The notes: generated by a model not told the origin, from the letters alone. A DNA stretch of 64,000 bases from Neobacillus bataviensis (GCF_019969725.1 NZ_JAHXYW010000001.1:434001-498000), one strand, 5' to 3'; positions 35,690 to 44,681 are shown, numbered from the stretch's first letter. Numbers and translations: made by a program.

Positions 35690-37645
35690 TTATTTTTTAT
35701 TGGAATCAGCTGTATCTTTTTTATTATAATCGTATTTTGAACGATCAACGGGCGTAAAGTTTTGAGGGGTGTAGAAACGTAATAAATCCCCATTCACAAC
35801 TTTATCCGAAAGTAATAATTTTTCTTCTACGATTTTCTGATCTTTCTTAGCCTCTTCTATCTGTTCATCATTTATTTTCATACCGTTAGTTGAATTATAG
35901 AATTTACCATCAACAGAGGTAATCGTTGGACTAACAAAATCTCCATTGCGGAATGGAATCAGATCATCGTGCTGTTCTGACAATAAATCAGTTCCAAATT
36001 GAATATAATTTTTTGTATCAATACCTACCAAATGCAGCAGTGTAGGAAGAATATCAACTTGTCCACCATATTCGTGATTTACTCCGCCTTCCATACCGGG
36101 TACACGAATGAAGAATGGTACACGTTGTAATCCAGTGCTTTCAAAAGGAGTAATTTCTTTTCCAATCACTTTTTCCATAGCTTTATTATGGTTCTCTGAA
36201 ATACCGTAGTGGTCACCGTACATAATAATAATGGAATGATCATATAGACCTGATTTCTTCAAGTAATCAAAGAATTGCTTTAACGCTTCGTCTGCATAAC
36301 GGGCAGTCTGGAAGTATGAATCAACTGATTTATCCCCCGTAGTAGCTGGTGCGATGGTAGCTTCTTTTTCATCAAGAGGATAAGGATAATGATTCGAGAC
36401 GGTAATAAATTTTGTATAAAATGGCTGCGGCAAGGTTTCTAATAATGGAATGGATTGATTAAAGAAAGGCTTGTCCTTTAGTCCATATTCCGCCAAGTTA
36501 TCAGAGTCCAATTTATAATATTGTGAATCAAAAAATTTGTCATAACCAAACGATTTATAAATTTCATTTCGGTTCCAAAAACTTCCCGAATTCCCATGGA
36601 AAACGGCTGAAGTATATCCATTCTGTCCTAAAATAGCTGGAGCTGCCTGGTACGTATTTAAACCTTTAGTAGTATAAGCCGAGCCCTGTGGTAACCCGAA
36701 TAACGAGTTTTCCAGCATAAATTCTGCATCAGATGTTTTACCTTGGGCAGTCTGATGGAAAAAGTTATCAAAATATTGAGTATTCTTATCTTTCGTTAAT
36801 GAATTTAAAAATGGAGTCACTTCTTCTCCATTTAACTTGTAATTAATCAAGAAGTTTTGCATGGATTCAAGATGTAAATAAATCACATTCATACCTTTAC
36901 CGGCACCAAAGTACTTCGGATTAGGACTAGCATAATTTGATTGTGTATAATTGAGGACTTCTGTAACGTCATCACTGTTTGCCATAACTCTTTGGGCAGA
37001 TGCTTTTGTACTATTAATTGCATCGTAAATCGTATAATTATACATCCCTAAGTACTTCACAATATAGTTACGGTCAAATCCTCTTGTTAATAATTGAGGA
37101 CGATCAACTTCAGCTAATGCAAGATTGGTACATGAAATGAATAATGTCATGGAAAATAAGGCAGCTAATTTATGGCGGCCCATATCTTTGACCTCAAGTT
37201 TTACAAAACGAAAGGCCATTAAAGCAATCAAAACAAAGATATCCACAAAAAACAAATAATCGTAAGGCCTTAATAAGGAAGTGACACTGCTGCTTACGTC
37301 ACCAAAATTTTGTGTCTGAGTTAATGTCGGGAGTGTAATAAAATCATTAAAGAAACGATAATAAACGACATTTGCATATAAAAGAAACGACAAGAAAAAG
37401 TCGATAATAATAAGCCATATATATTTTTTACGGCCCTTAGAAAAGGATGCCAATCCTAAAAAGAACAGAGATGATCCTAATGGATTAATAAATAATAAAA
37501 ACTTTTGTAAATAATTTTCTATCCCTAAGTCAAACTGTGTTAGTTGAACTATATAGGTTTTTATCCACAGGAAAATAACGGCCAATAAGAAAAAGCCAAT
37601 ATATTTATTAAAAATACCTTGACTCTTTTGAAATAAAGTATTCAT
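35690..37645 (-). CDS. ltaS: Lipoteichoic acid synthase
   Basis: A 651-residue LtaS-family enzyme that polymerises glycerolphosphate from phosphatidylglycerol on the outer membrane face. Five N-terminal helices (about 15-190) are followed by an extracellular sulfatase-fold domain (about 225-600). The catalytic Thr is in QGKTSDAEF, with metal ligands in YLHLES, HGNSGSFWNR and YGDHYGI. Length is normal for LtaS/YfnI/YqgS. It is a single-gene unit with its own terminator. Which of the Bacillus paralogues it matches cannot be told. Confidence 0.92.
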   Translation of the reverse strand: MNTLFQKSQGIFNKYIGFFLLAVIFLWIKTYIVQLTQFDLGIENYLQKFLLFINPLGSSLFFLGLASFSKGRKKYIWLIIIDFFLSFLLYANVVYYRFFNDFITLPTLTQTQNFGDVSSSVTSLLRPYDYLFFVDIFVLIALMAFRFVKLEVKDMGRHKLAALFSMTLFISCTNLALAEVDRPQLLTRGFDRNYIVKYLGMYNYTIYDAINSTKASAQRVMANSDDVTEVLNYTQSNYASPNPKYFGAGKGMNVIYLHLESMQNFLINYKLNGEEVTPFLNSLTKDKNTQYFDNFFHQTAQGKTSDAEFMLENSLFGLPQGSAYTTKGLNTYQAAPAILGQNGYTSAVFHGNSGSFWNRNEIYKSFGYDKFFDSQYYKLDSDNLAEYGLKDKPFFNQSIPLLETLPQPFYTKFITVSNHYPYPLDEKEATIAPATTGDKSVDSYFQTARYADEALKQFFDYLKKSGLYDHSIIIMYGDHYGISENHNKAMEKVIGKEITPFESTGLQRVPFFIRVPGMEGGVNHEYGGQVDILPTLLHLVGIDTKNYIQFGTDLLSEQHDDLIPFRNGDFVSPTITSVDGKFYNSTNGMKINDEQIEEAKKDQKIVEEKLLLSDKVVNGDLLRFYTPQNFTPVDRSKYDYNKKDTADSNKK

Positions 37646-37791
37646 TTATTAACACCTACCTTCTAGAACAGTATTACATATTTTTAGAACACAGTTCTAT
37701 ATCATATTCAAACCAATCCATCTATCTTTTATCATAATTGCTAAATATGTCCTATTTATGAACGAATTAAGAAATAAGGAGAATTTTTAAT

Positions 37792-37820
37792 AAAAAAAAC
37801 GCACTAAATCATAGTGCGTT
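37792..37820 (-). terminator. Terminator of the L,D-transpeptidase gene
   Basis: AACGCACTA / TAGTGCGTT with a 5-base loop, followed on the minus strand by eight Ts. Confidence 0.85.
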
Positions 37821-37834
37821 AATGCTCTATATTT

Positions 37835-38605
37835 TTATTTAATGCCTAGCGCTTTTTTCGTTGCTGGTCCAACAATCCCATCAACTGTCAGCGATCGGGC
37901 TTTTTGAAATTGTCTTACTGCATTTTCTGTCTTTACTCCAAAAATTCCATCTGTCCCTTTCGTATTATAGCCTAAGGAAGTCAACTTTCGTTGAAGTTCC
38001 ATTACGGCAGGACCCTGGCTTCCTTTCTTAAGAATCCCTCCATTTGTACTTACTGGAACTGCCGGTGTACTAGACCCTCCTGAAACCTTATAGCCATTGG
38101 CTGCAGCAATTGTATTAAAGGATTTTCCCGATGAGGTGATTACAACTGGAGTATTGATCGGCACTTGACTGAATAGCCACTCTACCTCGTTATCATACAT
38201 CCGAATACAGCCGCTGCTCACATACCCTCCAATGGAACTTGGATTATTATTTCCATGAATGGCGTACGTTGTTCCCCATGTACCTCGTGCATTTAGTCCG
38301 AGCCAGCGGTTGCCAAGGGGATTACGTGGGTCTCCTCCAGGTATATGCCCCTTATAGTATGGCCGGTTCACAATCTTATTCACAATTTTAAATTTTCCTT
38401 CCGGCGTTAACGAATTGCTTCTTCCCGTCCCAACTTTAAACTCGCGGATAAATCGACCATTGTCATAGTAAGCAAGACGATTATTTGCCTTATTAATGAT
38501 AATAAGCTTGCCCCCAGAAGCCGCATACCCCTTGGGAATCCCAAAAGTGAAATTTGCCAACATCAAAAAAGCCAAAACGAACAGTAACACCCATCTTCTT
38601 GGCAC
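37835..38605 (-). CDS. L,D-transpeptidase (YkuD) with peptidoglycan-binding domain
   Basis: A 256-residue exported protein. N-terminal signal peptide (1-28, cleavage near GYAAS). The YkuD catalytic domain (about 32-155) carries HGNNNPSSIGG and SSGCIRM, with the active-site His and Cys. A linker (about 160-190) leads to a peptidoglycan-binding domain 1 (about 193-253, VMELQRKLTSLGYNTKGTDG). It would cross-link or modify peptidoglycan, often in spore cortex or cell wall. The order of the domains (catalytic first) differs from many YkuD proteins with N-terminal LysM. Confidence 0.92.
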   Translation of the reverse strand: MPRRWVLLFVLAFLMLANFTFGIPKGYAASGGKLIIINKANNRLAYYDNGRFIREFKVGTGRSNSLTPEGKFKIVNKIVNRPYYKGHIPGGDPRNPLGNRWLGLNARGTWGTTYAIHGNNNPSSIGGYVSSGCIRMYDNEVEWLFSQVPINTPVVITSSGKSFNTIAAANGYKVSGGSSTPAVPVSTNGGILKKGSQGPAVMELQRKLTSLGYNTKGTDGIFGVKTENAVRQFQKARSLTVDGIVGPATKKALGIK

Positions 38606-38710
38606 TTTTCCCCCTCCAATATGATGTTTAATTGACCAATCCGTGTATCATATGTTGGAGGGGCTTGTTTAGATTACAAAAATATTAAAATTATTACATT
38701 TACGAAAAAT

Positions 38711-38763
38711 AAAAAACACCCAAATATTAGACACTTAATTATTTCAGTGGCCAACATTTGGGT
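38711..38763 (-). terminator. Terminator of the monooxygenase operon
   Basis: ACCCAAATGTT / AATATTTGGGT with an inner CACT / AGTG stem on the minus strand, followed by GTTTTTTATTT. Confidence 0.75.
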
Positions 38764-38780
38764 TATAAGTTATTTCACAT

Positions 38781-40406
38781 TTAAGAGACAGGCTTTTTTG
38801 AGAACTTTAGTGTAAACCCTTCATAACCATTTGCCGCAATTTCATCGCATTTTTGGCGATATGCACCAACACCGCCAAGATAAATCAAAAATCTGCGCGG
38901 TTTTCCTGGAATATTCGCCCCCATATACCAAGAGTCAGTCTTTGTAAAGAGCGTTGCTTCTGCAACCTCCCTGCAATGTTGACTCCATGCTTCTTCAGCA
39001 TCAACATTTGCCTCAATCGTTTCCATACCATTTTCACGAAGATACTCGATGCAATCCCCAATCCATTCCACGTGTTGTTCAATTGAAACAGGCATGTTGC
39101 TTAGAACGGAAGGACTTTCTGGACCGGTAATCATAAAGAAATTGGGAAAGCCGGAATTGGCTACTCCCAGGTAGGTTCTTGTCTGGGATCCTCCCATCCA
39201 TTTTTCCTTAAGGGACACACCATCTTTACCCCTGATATCCATTTTTAACAATGGTCCTGTCATACCATCGAATCCCGTTGCAAATACAATCGCGTCAAGT
39301 TCATACTCTGCTTCAGTGGTTTTGATCCCCTTCTGTGTAATTTCTACAATCGGTGAACTTTTTACATCAACCAATGAAACATTGTCACGGTTGAATGTTT
39401 CATAGTAATTGGTATCAATGATTGGCCTTTTAGTACCGTAATAATACGAAGGAAGTAGCTTTTGGGCCATTTCTGGATTTTTTACTATTTCGCAAATTTT
39501 AGAGCGGATAAATTCAGCCGCCGTTTCGTTAGCAGCTTCATCTATGGTGATGTCATAATAGGAGCTAAAAATGCCTAAACCGCCATTTTCCCAGGCGTCG
39601 TTGTATACCTGCTCACGTTCTTCTTTGGAAACTTCAAGTGCCGACTTGGTTGGAGTCGGTACAGGCTGACCTCCTTGGGACTCACGCATTTGCTTTTTGA
39701 TTTCTTTAAAGTTCTCTTTTGATTGCCGGATGTATTCAGGGTCATAAGGATGATTCCTCGCCGGTGCACTGTACTGTGGTGTCCGTTGAAAGACTGTAAG
39801 CTCCCCCGCCTCATCAGCAATTACTGGGATTGCCTGGACCCCACTTGAACCAGTACCGATGATTCCAACCCGTTTACCTGTGAAATCAACTTTCTCATGT
39901 GGCCAGTGCCCTGTATGGTACCACTTACCTTTAAAATTTTCTAAGCCTTTAAAATTAGGCAGATTGGCAGCAGATAAACAACCTACGCCGGTGATGAAAT
40001 ACTTTGCCGTCACAGTTGCCCGATCATCTAGCTGAATCCTCCAGTTATTTTGATCTTCATCGTAATGTGCCTCCGTGATGCGTGTTTTGAACTGGATATC
40101 GGGACGCAATTTGAATTTGTCCGCAACGAAGTTTAGGTACTTTAGTATTTCAGGCTGTTCAGGATATCGCGATGACCAGGTCCATTCTTTATAAAGTTCT
40201 TCCGAAAAAGTGTAGTTATAGTAGATGCTTTCCGAGTCGCAGCGCGCTCCTGGGTAGCGATTCCAATACCAAGTGCCACCAACTCCTTCTCCTGCCTCAA
40301 AAACCCGAGTGGAAAAACCTGCCTCGCGTAAGCGATACAGCATATACAAACCCGAAAAGCCTGCCCCAACCACGACCGCGTCGAAATTGTTAAGCTTATT
40401 GGTCAT
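38781..40406 (-). CDS. Baeyer-Villiger type flavin monooxygenase
   Basis: A 541-residue FAD/NADPH enzyme resembling cyclohexanone and phenylacetone monooxygenases. FAD motif GAGFSG near residue 14, GGTWYWNRYPGARCD, NADPH motif GTGSSGVQ, and the BVMO fingerprint FKGKWYHTGHWP (F-x-G-x-x-x-H-x-x-x-W-P, about 160) are all present, and the C-terminal GGVGAYRQKC is complete. Such enzymes insert O next to a carbonyl to give an ester or lactone. It follows an alpha/beta hydrolase gene that could hydrolyse the product. Substrate unknown. Confidence 0.92.
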   Translation of the reverse strand: MTNKLNNFDAVVVGAGFSGLYMLYRLREAGFSTRVFEAGEGVGGTWYWNRYPGARCDSESIYYNYTFSEELYKEWTWSSRYPEQPEILKYLNFVADKFKLRPDIQFKTRITEAHYDEDQNNWRIQLDDRATVTAKYFITGVGCLSAANLPNFKGLENFKGKWYHTGHWPHEKVDFTGKRVGIIGTGSSGVQAIPVIADEAGELTVFQRTPQYSAPARNHPYDPEYIRQSKENFKEIKKQMRESQGGQPVPTPTKSALEVSKEEREQVYNDAWENGGLGIFSSYYDITIDEAANETAAEFIRSKICEIVKNPEMAQKLLPSYYYGTKRPIIDTNYYETFNRDNVSLVDVKSSPIVEITQKGIKTTEAEYELDAIVFATGFDGMTGPLLKMDIRGKDGVSLKEKWMGGSQTRTYLGVANSGFPNFFMITGPESPSVLSNMPVSIEQHVEWIGDCIEYLRENGMETIEANVDAEEAWSQHCREVAEATLFTKTDSWYMGANIPGKPRRFLIYLGGVGAYRQKCDEIAANGYEGFTLKFSKKPVS

Positions 40407-40437
40407 TGATCCCTACCCCCACACTAAGAATTATTGA

Positions 40438-41385
40438 TTAAACTCTACTAACCTTTTGGTCAATTTCACTTAAAAATTGGGTGAATTTAGAAATAGATTC
40501 TTTAATTCGCTCAGGGAAAACAGCCATGTTCGTAAAGTATCCGTGGACTAAACCTGCTTCAATGGTTGTTTCAACTCTTACTCCAGCCTGCTTAAGGCGT
40601 TCAGCATAGGCCAAACCTTCATCTCTTAATACATCATTTTCTGCTGTTAGGACATAAGCCGGCGGTAAATTGGTTAAATCCTCAGCCAATAAAGGCGCCA
40701 CATATTTATTTTTTGTATCCTCTTCACTATTAATATAGTAATTTCCAAACCAAATCATTAAGTCACGATCCAACCCAAAGCCGTTTTCGAATTCTTGATA
40801 GGATTTCGTGTCGTATCCCAGGGCTGTTACTGGATATATCAATACTTGTGCCGCTATTTTTGGTCCATTTTGTTCCTTTGCAAGCAATGATACTACGGCA
40901 GAAAGGTTTCCACCTGCACTATCTCCGCCCACCACAAGATTGGAAGCGTTTCCATTTAAAGTCGCATCATTTTCACTGACCCACTTCAAAGCTGCATAGG
41001 AATCTTCAACAGGCACTGGGAACTTAAATTCCGGAGCCAATCTATAATCCACGGAAACTACAACTCTTCCTGTCCTATTTGCAAGCATTCGGCAGCTGGC
41101 ATCTGCTGTTTCAAGATCCCCGATCACCCAGCCTCCGCCATGGTAATAAACAAAGAGAGAAAATGGTCCTTGGCCTTCAGGGGTATAAATTCTAACTTTA
41201 ATCTCAGCATCATCGGCGACAGGAATCATTCTATCCTCCACCTTTGCAAGTGGAGCTAGTTCCACTTCAACAGGCGGTGCTAGAGCAAACATTTCTCTAA
41301 CTGTCTGTGCGTCTAAGGACTGGAGTGCGGGCATTTGGCTAAACATTTCTAAGTATACTTTTGCTTGTGGGTCTAAATTGGCCAA
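40438..41385 (-). CDS. Alpha/beta hydrolase, HSL-type esterase
   Basis: About 315 residues, hormone-sensitive lipase family. Oxyanion motif YHGGGWVIGD, nucleophile elbow GDSAGG, Asp in the PAYVLTAENDVL segment and catalytic His in LVHGYFTN. The start is taken as the TTG at 41385 (MANLDPQAK), 7 bases after AAGGGAAG; a further upstream ATG (41424) has no ribosome site. It is the first gene of a two-gene unit with the Baeyer-Villiger monooxygenase, 31 bases apart, so it likely cleaves the ester or lactone made by that enzyme. Confidence 0.9.
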   Translation of the reverse strand: MANLDPQAKVYLEMFSQMPALQSLDAQTVREMFALAPPVEVELAPLAKVEDRMIPVADDAEIKVRIYTPEGQGPFSLFVYYHGGGWVIGDLETADASCRMLANRTGRVVVSVDYRLAPEFKFPVPVEDSYAALKWVSENDATLNGNASNLVVGGDSAGGNLSAVVSLLAKEQNGPKIAAQVLIYPVTALGYDTKSYQEFENGFGLDRDLMIWFGNYYINSEEDTKNKYVAPLLAEDLTNLPPAYVLTAENDVLRDEGLAYAERLKQAGVRVETTIEAGLVHGYFTNMAVFPERIKESISKFTQFLSEIDQKVSRV

Positions 41386-41531
41386 AACACATCTTCCCTT
41401 CTTAATTGAATATTTTTCATACATTAAGAGATACGATTTCTCATAATGCCTATCTATAGGATATAATTATTTATATAATTAGAATATTCCCAATTTAATA
41501 CGTACTATATCCCCTAAAAGGAGTTGATAAT

Positions 41532-42227
41532 TTGGCTTCTCAGTATACCTTACAGCAGCATATCCATAAGCTGGATCATGCTTCATGCCATGAGGAAAGG
41601 TTATATAAAATCCTCGAATCATATATGGAGCTCTTTCCTGTCAAGAATGCCTACTTATTTAGATTTTCTCCATTAGGCTACCTTGGAGAAGGTATCATAT
41701 TATTGACTCAAAATGGAATTGTGCATATAGGCGAAATTCGTGATGATATCCGTTCATTACCCATCATTTATTCCGCTATTCGTGAGAAAAAAGCGAAGCA
41801 TTGCACTGGTTTGGATCTGCTGAAACAAATTAGCAGTAAGTACATAACGACCTCTAATATGAATTCTGTCGTGGTTGTACCCATTTGCTACAGGTCTGTG
41901 GTTATTGGATATATTTGTTCAAATGAGGTTTCTGGGGAAGCAGTTTTTGACGATAAAACTCTGACAGCACTGACCCTTTATGGCAAATTAGTCGGAAAAT
42001 ACCTTGAAAAGTATGAGATTGCTGAGGATTCACAGGTATTAAGCAAACGGGAATTAGAGGTCATGAGAAGAATCGCATGGGGAGAAAGCACAAAAGAAAT
42101 GGCTGATACTATGGATATAAGCGAGTTGACGGTTAAACAATATGTGAAATCAGCCATCAAAAAACTGGGAGCGCAAAATCGTTCACATGCTGTCGGAGAA
42201 CTATTTCGAAAAGGGATTATTTCTTAA
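41532..42227 (+). CDS. LuxR-family transcriptional regulator with N-terminal GAF-like sensor
   Basis: A 231-residue protein. The C-terminal 60 residues form a LuxR/GerE HTH (LSKRELEVMRRIAWG, STKEMADTMDISELTVKQYV, KLGAQNRSHAV). The N-terminal part (20-155) has a GAF-like pattern with VVVVPICYRSVVIGYICSNE. It is divergent from the esterase-monooxygenase unit, so it is the probable activator, sensing the ketone or a product. TTG start with AAAGGAG 8 bases upstream. Confidence 0.85.
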   Translation: MASQYTLQQHIHKLDHASCHEERLYKILESYMELFPVKNAYLFRFSPLGYLGEGIILLTQNGIVHIGEIRDDIRSLPIIYSAIREKKAKHCTGLDLLKQISSKYITTSNMNSVVVVPICYRSVVIGYICSNEVSGEAVFDDKTLTALTLYGKLVGKYLEKYEIAEDSQVLSKRELEVMRRIAWGESTKEMADTMDISELTVKQYVKSAIKKLGAQNRSHAVGELFRKGIIS

Positions 42228-42266
42228 AATATTGAAAGCGCTTTATTTCGTGTCAGGGGGAGAAAA

Positions 42267-42701
42267 ATGAAGTGGATTTTTCCATTTATTTCATTTGTCG
42301 GTGGTGTTGCAATAGCAATTCAAGCCCAAATTAATGGAGGATTAGGTAAAAAAACTGGAGCCTTGGAAGCATCATTCATTTCGTTTTCAATAGGTTCACT
42401 TGCCCTATTTTTTCTTGTCCTTTTCTTTGGCAAAGGTAACCTTGGAGCTATTTTTTCTGTACCAAAATGGCAGCTGCTTGGAGGGTTACTAGGAGCATTA
42501 TATGTTTGCATTATGGTGATAGTTGTTCCAAAAATTGGGGTAGCCCCCACCATGGTTGCTGTAATAGCAGGGCAATTAATCATTGGAGCCTTAATCGATC
42601 ATTTTGGCCTTTTTGGTGGAAAAACAATTCCAATCGATACAAAAAAGATAGTAGCTATTATCCTATTATTTACTTCTGTCTTACTGTTTCAAAAAAAATG
42701 A
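42267..42701 (+). CDS. DMT-type small membrane transporter (YdcZ/DUF606)
   Basis: A 144-residue, five-helix membrane protein of the YdcZ (DUF606) family, half the size of full DMT transporters. FISFVGGVAIAIQAQINGGLG at the N-terminus and GVAPTMVAVIAGQLIIGALIDHFG are characteristic. Members often work as pairs of half-size genes; only one is present here. It follows the LuxR gene by 39 bases and may be co-transcribed, in which case it could export or import the ketone-pathway compound. Not certain. Confidence 0.82.
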   Translation: MKWIFPFISFVGGVAIAIQAQINGGLGKKTGALEASFISFSIGSLALFFLVLFFGKGNLGAIFSVPKWQLLGGLLGALYVCIMVIVVPKIGVAPTMVAVIAGQLIIGALIDHFGLFGGKTIPIDTKKIVAIILLFTSVLLFQKK

Positions 42702-42732
42702 TTTTCTTAATTGGTACAATTATATTGACTTT

Positions 42733-42764
42733 ACGCATTGTGACTTAATCACAATGCGTTTTTT
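42733..42764 (+). terminator. Terminator after YdcZ-like gene
   Basis: Perfect 11-bp stem ACGCATTGTGA / TCACAATGCGT, loop CTTAA, then Ts. Confidence 0.9.
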
Positions 42765-42848
42765 GTTTCACTGTTTAATTCATAACCTGCCGTCCTGAAA
42801 AATAAACTTTATAAGATAAAGGCCATTGTCCAAACTAGGAGGGAGTTT

Positions 42849-43229
42849 ATGTTTAAATTTTTTTCTTTTAGAAAAAAACAGAAAGAAAATAATATAAACT
42901 CTCAAATTGTTACGAAACTTGACCGGATCATTGAGCTGCTTGAACAGGGTCAAAAGCAGAGCAGCGATAAAAATCTCCATTTTGATCATGTTCAAATTGA
43001 TTACTTGGAGAATATTGTTTTCCGCTTGGATAATATTGAAATTGACGAGCTGAGTGGGAAATTAATTATCGGGAATAATATCAGCAGCACCGAAGACTTG
43101 ATAGAACCGCTTATTCTAAAGGTTGACAAGGAAAGTGTCAAAAAAGAAGCAAGGTCTGAACACGCTTCTAATCACCAAGAAAAAATGGTTAAAACCTCAA
43201 AAGGATTTCGATTCCGAAACGATTTATAG
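42849..43229 (+). CDS. GerPC-like small protein
   Basis: A 126-residue hydrophilic protein. A basic N-terminus (FRKKQK) leads into a predicted coiled coil (QIVTKLDRIIELLEQGQK), then a segment VQIDYLENIVFRLDNIEIDELSGKLIIG in pieces that resembles the conserved core of the spore-coat germination protein GerPC (pattern I-x-x-I/L-E-x-x-F-x-L-D-x-I-x-I-x-x-L-x-G-x-L-x-I-G). The C-terminal 40 residues are charged and variable. It is the first of five genes that share the GerP-like theme. AGGAGGG precedes the ATG. It ends 1 base from a convergent gene. Confidence 0.7.
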   Translation: MFKFFSFRKKQKENNINSQIVTKLDRIIELLEQGQKQSSDKNLHFDHVQIDYLENIVFRLDNIEIDELSGKLIIGNNISSTEDLIEPLILKVDKESVKKEARSEHASNHQEKMVKTSKGFRFRNDL

Positions 43230-43230
43230 A

Positions 43231-43740
43231 TTATTCCTTCATGATATTGGCAATTTTGATATCCTGGTCTTCAATGATCGCATCAATTGTATCTTGATCA
43301 TAATTCAGATTGAAATTATTTGATAATTGATTGCTATTACCAAATAAACTTCCTTGCGAATGATTCACTTTTTGATTTGCGTCCATCCCCGTTACATGTC
43401 CTTTTCCTACGAAAATTGAGCTATTATCCACTTGTGTATTTACATTAATGCTATCAAGATTGATATTTGAAGCTTGATTTTCTTTCCCCGGAAAATCAAA
43501 GGATAAATTTATATCCCGATCATCAATTGGTGTATCAACAAAATCAGGGTCCAGTAATATCGAAGTATTTTGATAGAGAAAATTGGATCGACCGCTAATA
43601 CTTCCAATTACATTATTCTCCTTTCCATGTGCGCTCCAGCCAATAGCATTGTTATGTTCCCCGATAAATATGCCGGATTGTCTCTGCATGGTTTGGACAT
43701 TTATTCCCCCGATAAAATTAAATTGTGAAGTTTTCAACAT
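43231..43740 (-). CDS. Two-repeat GerPA/GerPF-like protein
   Basis: A 169-residue protein built from two copies of an about 75-residue unit: residues 8-73 and 93-166. Each copy reads I-N-V/Q-x..., S-G/S-I-F-I/V-G-x, A-x-x-K-x-N, G-x-I/L-x-G-x-x-N, and ends with acidic D-x-D or DQD. This resembles the GerPA/GerPF family of small coat proteins (INV, FGD, K, GSGS-N, DxD-DQ). Sigma-K-type promoter 35 bases upstream (listed). Opposite orientation to its neighbours on both sides. Function in germination or coat assembly is inferred. Confidence 0.65.
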   Translation of the reverse strand: MLKTSQFNFIGGINVQTMQRQSGIFIGEHNNAIGWSAHGKENNVIGSISGRSNFLYQNTSILLDPDFVDTPIDDRDINLSFDFPGKENQASNINLDSINVNTQVDNSSIFVGKGHVTGMDANQKVNHSQGSLFGNSNQLSNNFNLNYDQDTIDAIIEDQDIKIANIMKE

Positions 43741-43774
43741 AAATGGTTCACCACATTTTAAATTTGTATGAAAT

Positions 43775-43802
43775 TACTGTATGTTTGCGGCTGCTGGATG
43801 GT
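43775..43802 (-). promoter_or_regulatory. Sigma-K (or sigma-E) type mother-cell promoter
   Basis: On the minus strand ACC (43802-43800), exactly 16 bases, then CATACAGTA (43783-43775). This matches the sigma-K consensus AC at -35 and CATAnnnTA at -10. CATACAGT also fits the sigma-E -10, but the -35 does not. It would give a leader of about 28 bases for the two-repeat GerP-like gene. Confidence 0.6.
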
Positions 43803-43876
43803 GATTTCCCTCAGAATAGTGTCATTAGCCCACGGATTGAATACCCTAATATATAATGAAGCAAGGGGATGGCTAC

Positions 43877-44077
43877 GTGATTAATCTCTCACTTGGAAAA
43901 ATCGATATCATGAATTTGAGTAAATCCGCTGGTATTTTTATCGGTAATAATAACAAGCTAAAAAGTTTTCATGCCACTGAGGTCACAAATGAAGTAATGG
44001 GTGTTATTTCAGGAGATGAAAATAGCATCAGAGAAAATCAATGGGTTAAAACCAAAGTGATAATGGAGGATGAATAA
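43877..44077 (+). CDS. Short GerP-like protein
   Basis: About 66 residues starting with GTG at 43877, with AAGGGGATG just upstream; the ATG at 43856 precedes that ribosome site. It shows one copy of the repeat: KIDIMNLSKSAGIFIGNNN, then VMGVISGDENS and an acidic end (IMEDE). The expected Lys-x-Asn of the family is replaced by EVTNE. It is divergent from the two-repeat gene and only 2 bases from the next gene, so both are likely one mRNA. Confidence 0.6.
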   Translation: MINLSLGKIDIMNLSKSAGIFIGNNNKLKSFHATEVTNEVMGVISGDENSIRENQWVKTKVIMEDE

Positions 44078-44079
44078 AA

Positions 44080-44364
44080 ATGGCGTCACCTATTTTATCC
44101 CCAACTTTTCATATTGGAACGATAAAAATTGGAAGCATTGAAGGAGCTTCCTGCTTTAGCATCGGAAATAATTTTATTGAAGACTTTAAAAATAACAAAA
44201 AACATTATCAAGGATTAGGTAACATCCATGGCGATCGAAACAATCTTGCCCGTACGAGTGCATCCTTAACGAATTATGAACAAAAAGCGACGAAAAGAAA
44301 ACAACTAAAAGAAGAACACAAATTGCAAAAAATGGCCAAAAACAAACAACAAACCCATTTATAA
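44080..44364 (+). CDS. GerP-like protein with basic tail
   Basis: A 94-residue protein. The N-terminal 65 residues follow the family plan: FHIGTIKIGSIEGASCFSIG, KKHYQGLGNIHGDRNN. The acidic end is replaced by a strongly basic, Lys-rich helix (residues 68-94, KRKQLKEEHKLQKMAKNKQQ), unlike the neighbours. A single Cys sits in ASCFSIG. GGAGGAT lies 8 bases before the ATG, overlapping the previous gene's stop. A hairpin overlapping its stop codon ends the transcript. Confidence 0.62.
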   Translation: MASPILSPTFHIGTIKIGSIEGASCFSIGNNFIEDFKNNKKHYQGLGNIHGDRNNLARTSASLTNYEQKATKRKQLKEEHKLQKMAKNKQQTHL

Positions 44365-44376
44365 ATTGGGTTTGTT
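44348..44376. terminator. Hairpin between convergent GerP-like genes
   Basis: AACAAACCCA / TGGGTTTGTT with a 9-base A/T-rich loop, spanning the stop codon. It has no long T run on either side, so it is a weak terminator or a processing hairpin. Confidence 0.55.
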
Positions 44377-44390
44377 GAGCTATCCCTTCT

Positions 44391-44681
44391 CTATGCATTT
44401 CCACCAATACTTGGTTTAAAGTCTTGGTCAAATATAACCCCATCCATAACTTCAAAACTATCTGCATTATTAACGAGGTTCCCTGTTACAGCATTAAGAG
44501 AACCATAAATTCCCCCAATCCCTAAATTATATTTTCGGTTCGCGTCCATCCCTGTTACGACAGATTCCCCGATAAAGATTGCCGCACTTGGCTGCTGGGA
44601 ATTAACATTTAACATTCCTAAATTGATTACTGAGGGCACCCAATTTCCTCCTATTCCAAACACTCCGTAACTGTTAACCAT
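44391..44681 (-). CDS. GerPA/GerPF-like protein
   Basis: About 96 residues with one repeat: SVINLGMLNVNSQQPSAAIF, IGESVVTGMDANRKYNLGIGG and YGSLNAVTGN, then an acidic end VIFDQDF. TGMDAN is identical to the second repeat of the two-repeat gene (VTGMDANQK), showing common descent. I take the ATG at 44681; a TTG at 44699 is an alternative. No clear ribosome site is seen for either. It converges on the + strand pair. Confidence 0.6.
   Translation of the reverse strand: MVNSYGVFGIGGNWVPSVINLGMLNVNSQQPSAAIFIGESVVTGMDANRKYNLGIGGIYGSLNAVTGNLVNNADSFEVMDGVIFDQDFKPSIGGNA

Noticed and set aside
44186..44467. 93-codon minus-strand frame spanning two GerP-like genes
   Set aside because: It overlaps two family members on both strands and crosses the hairpin at 44348-44376; it has no family motif.
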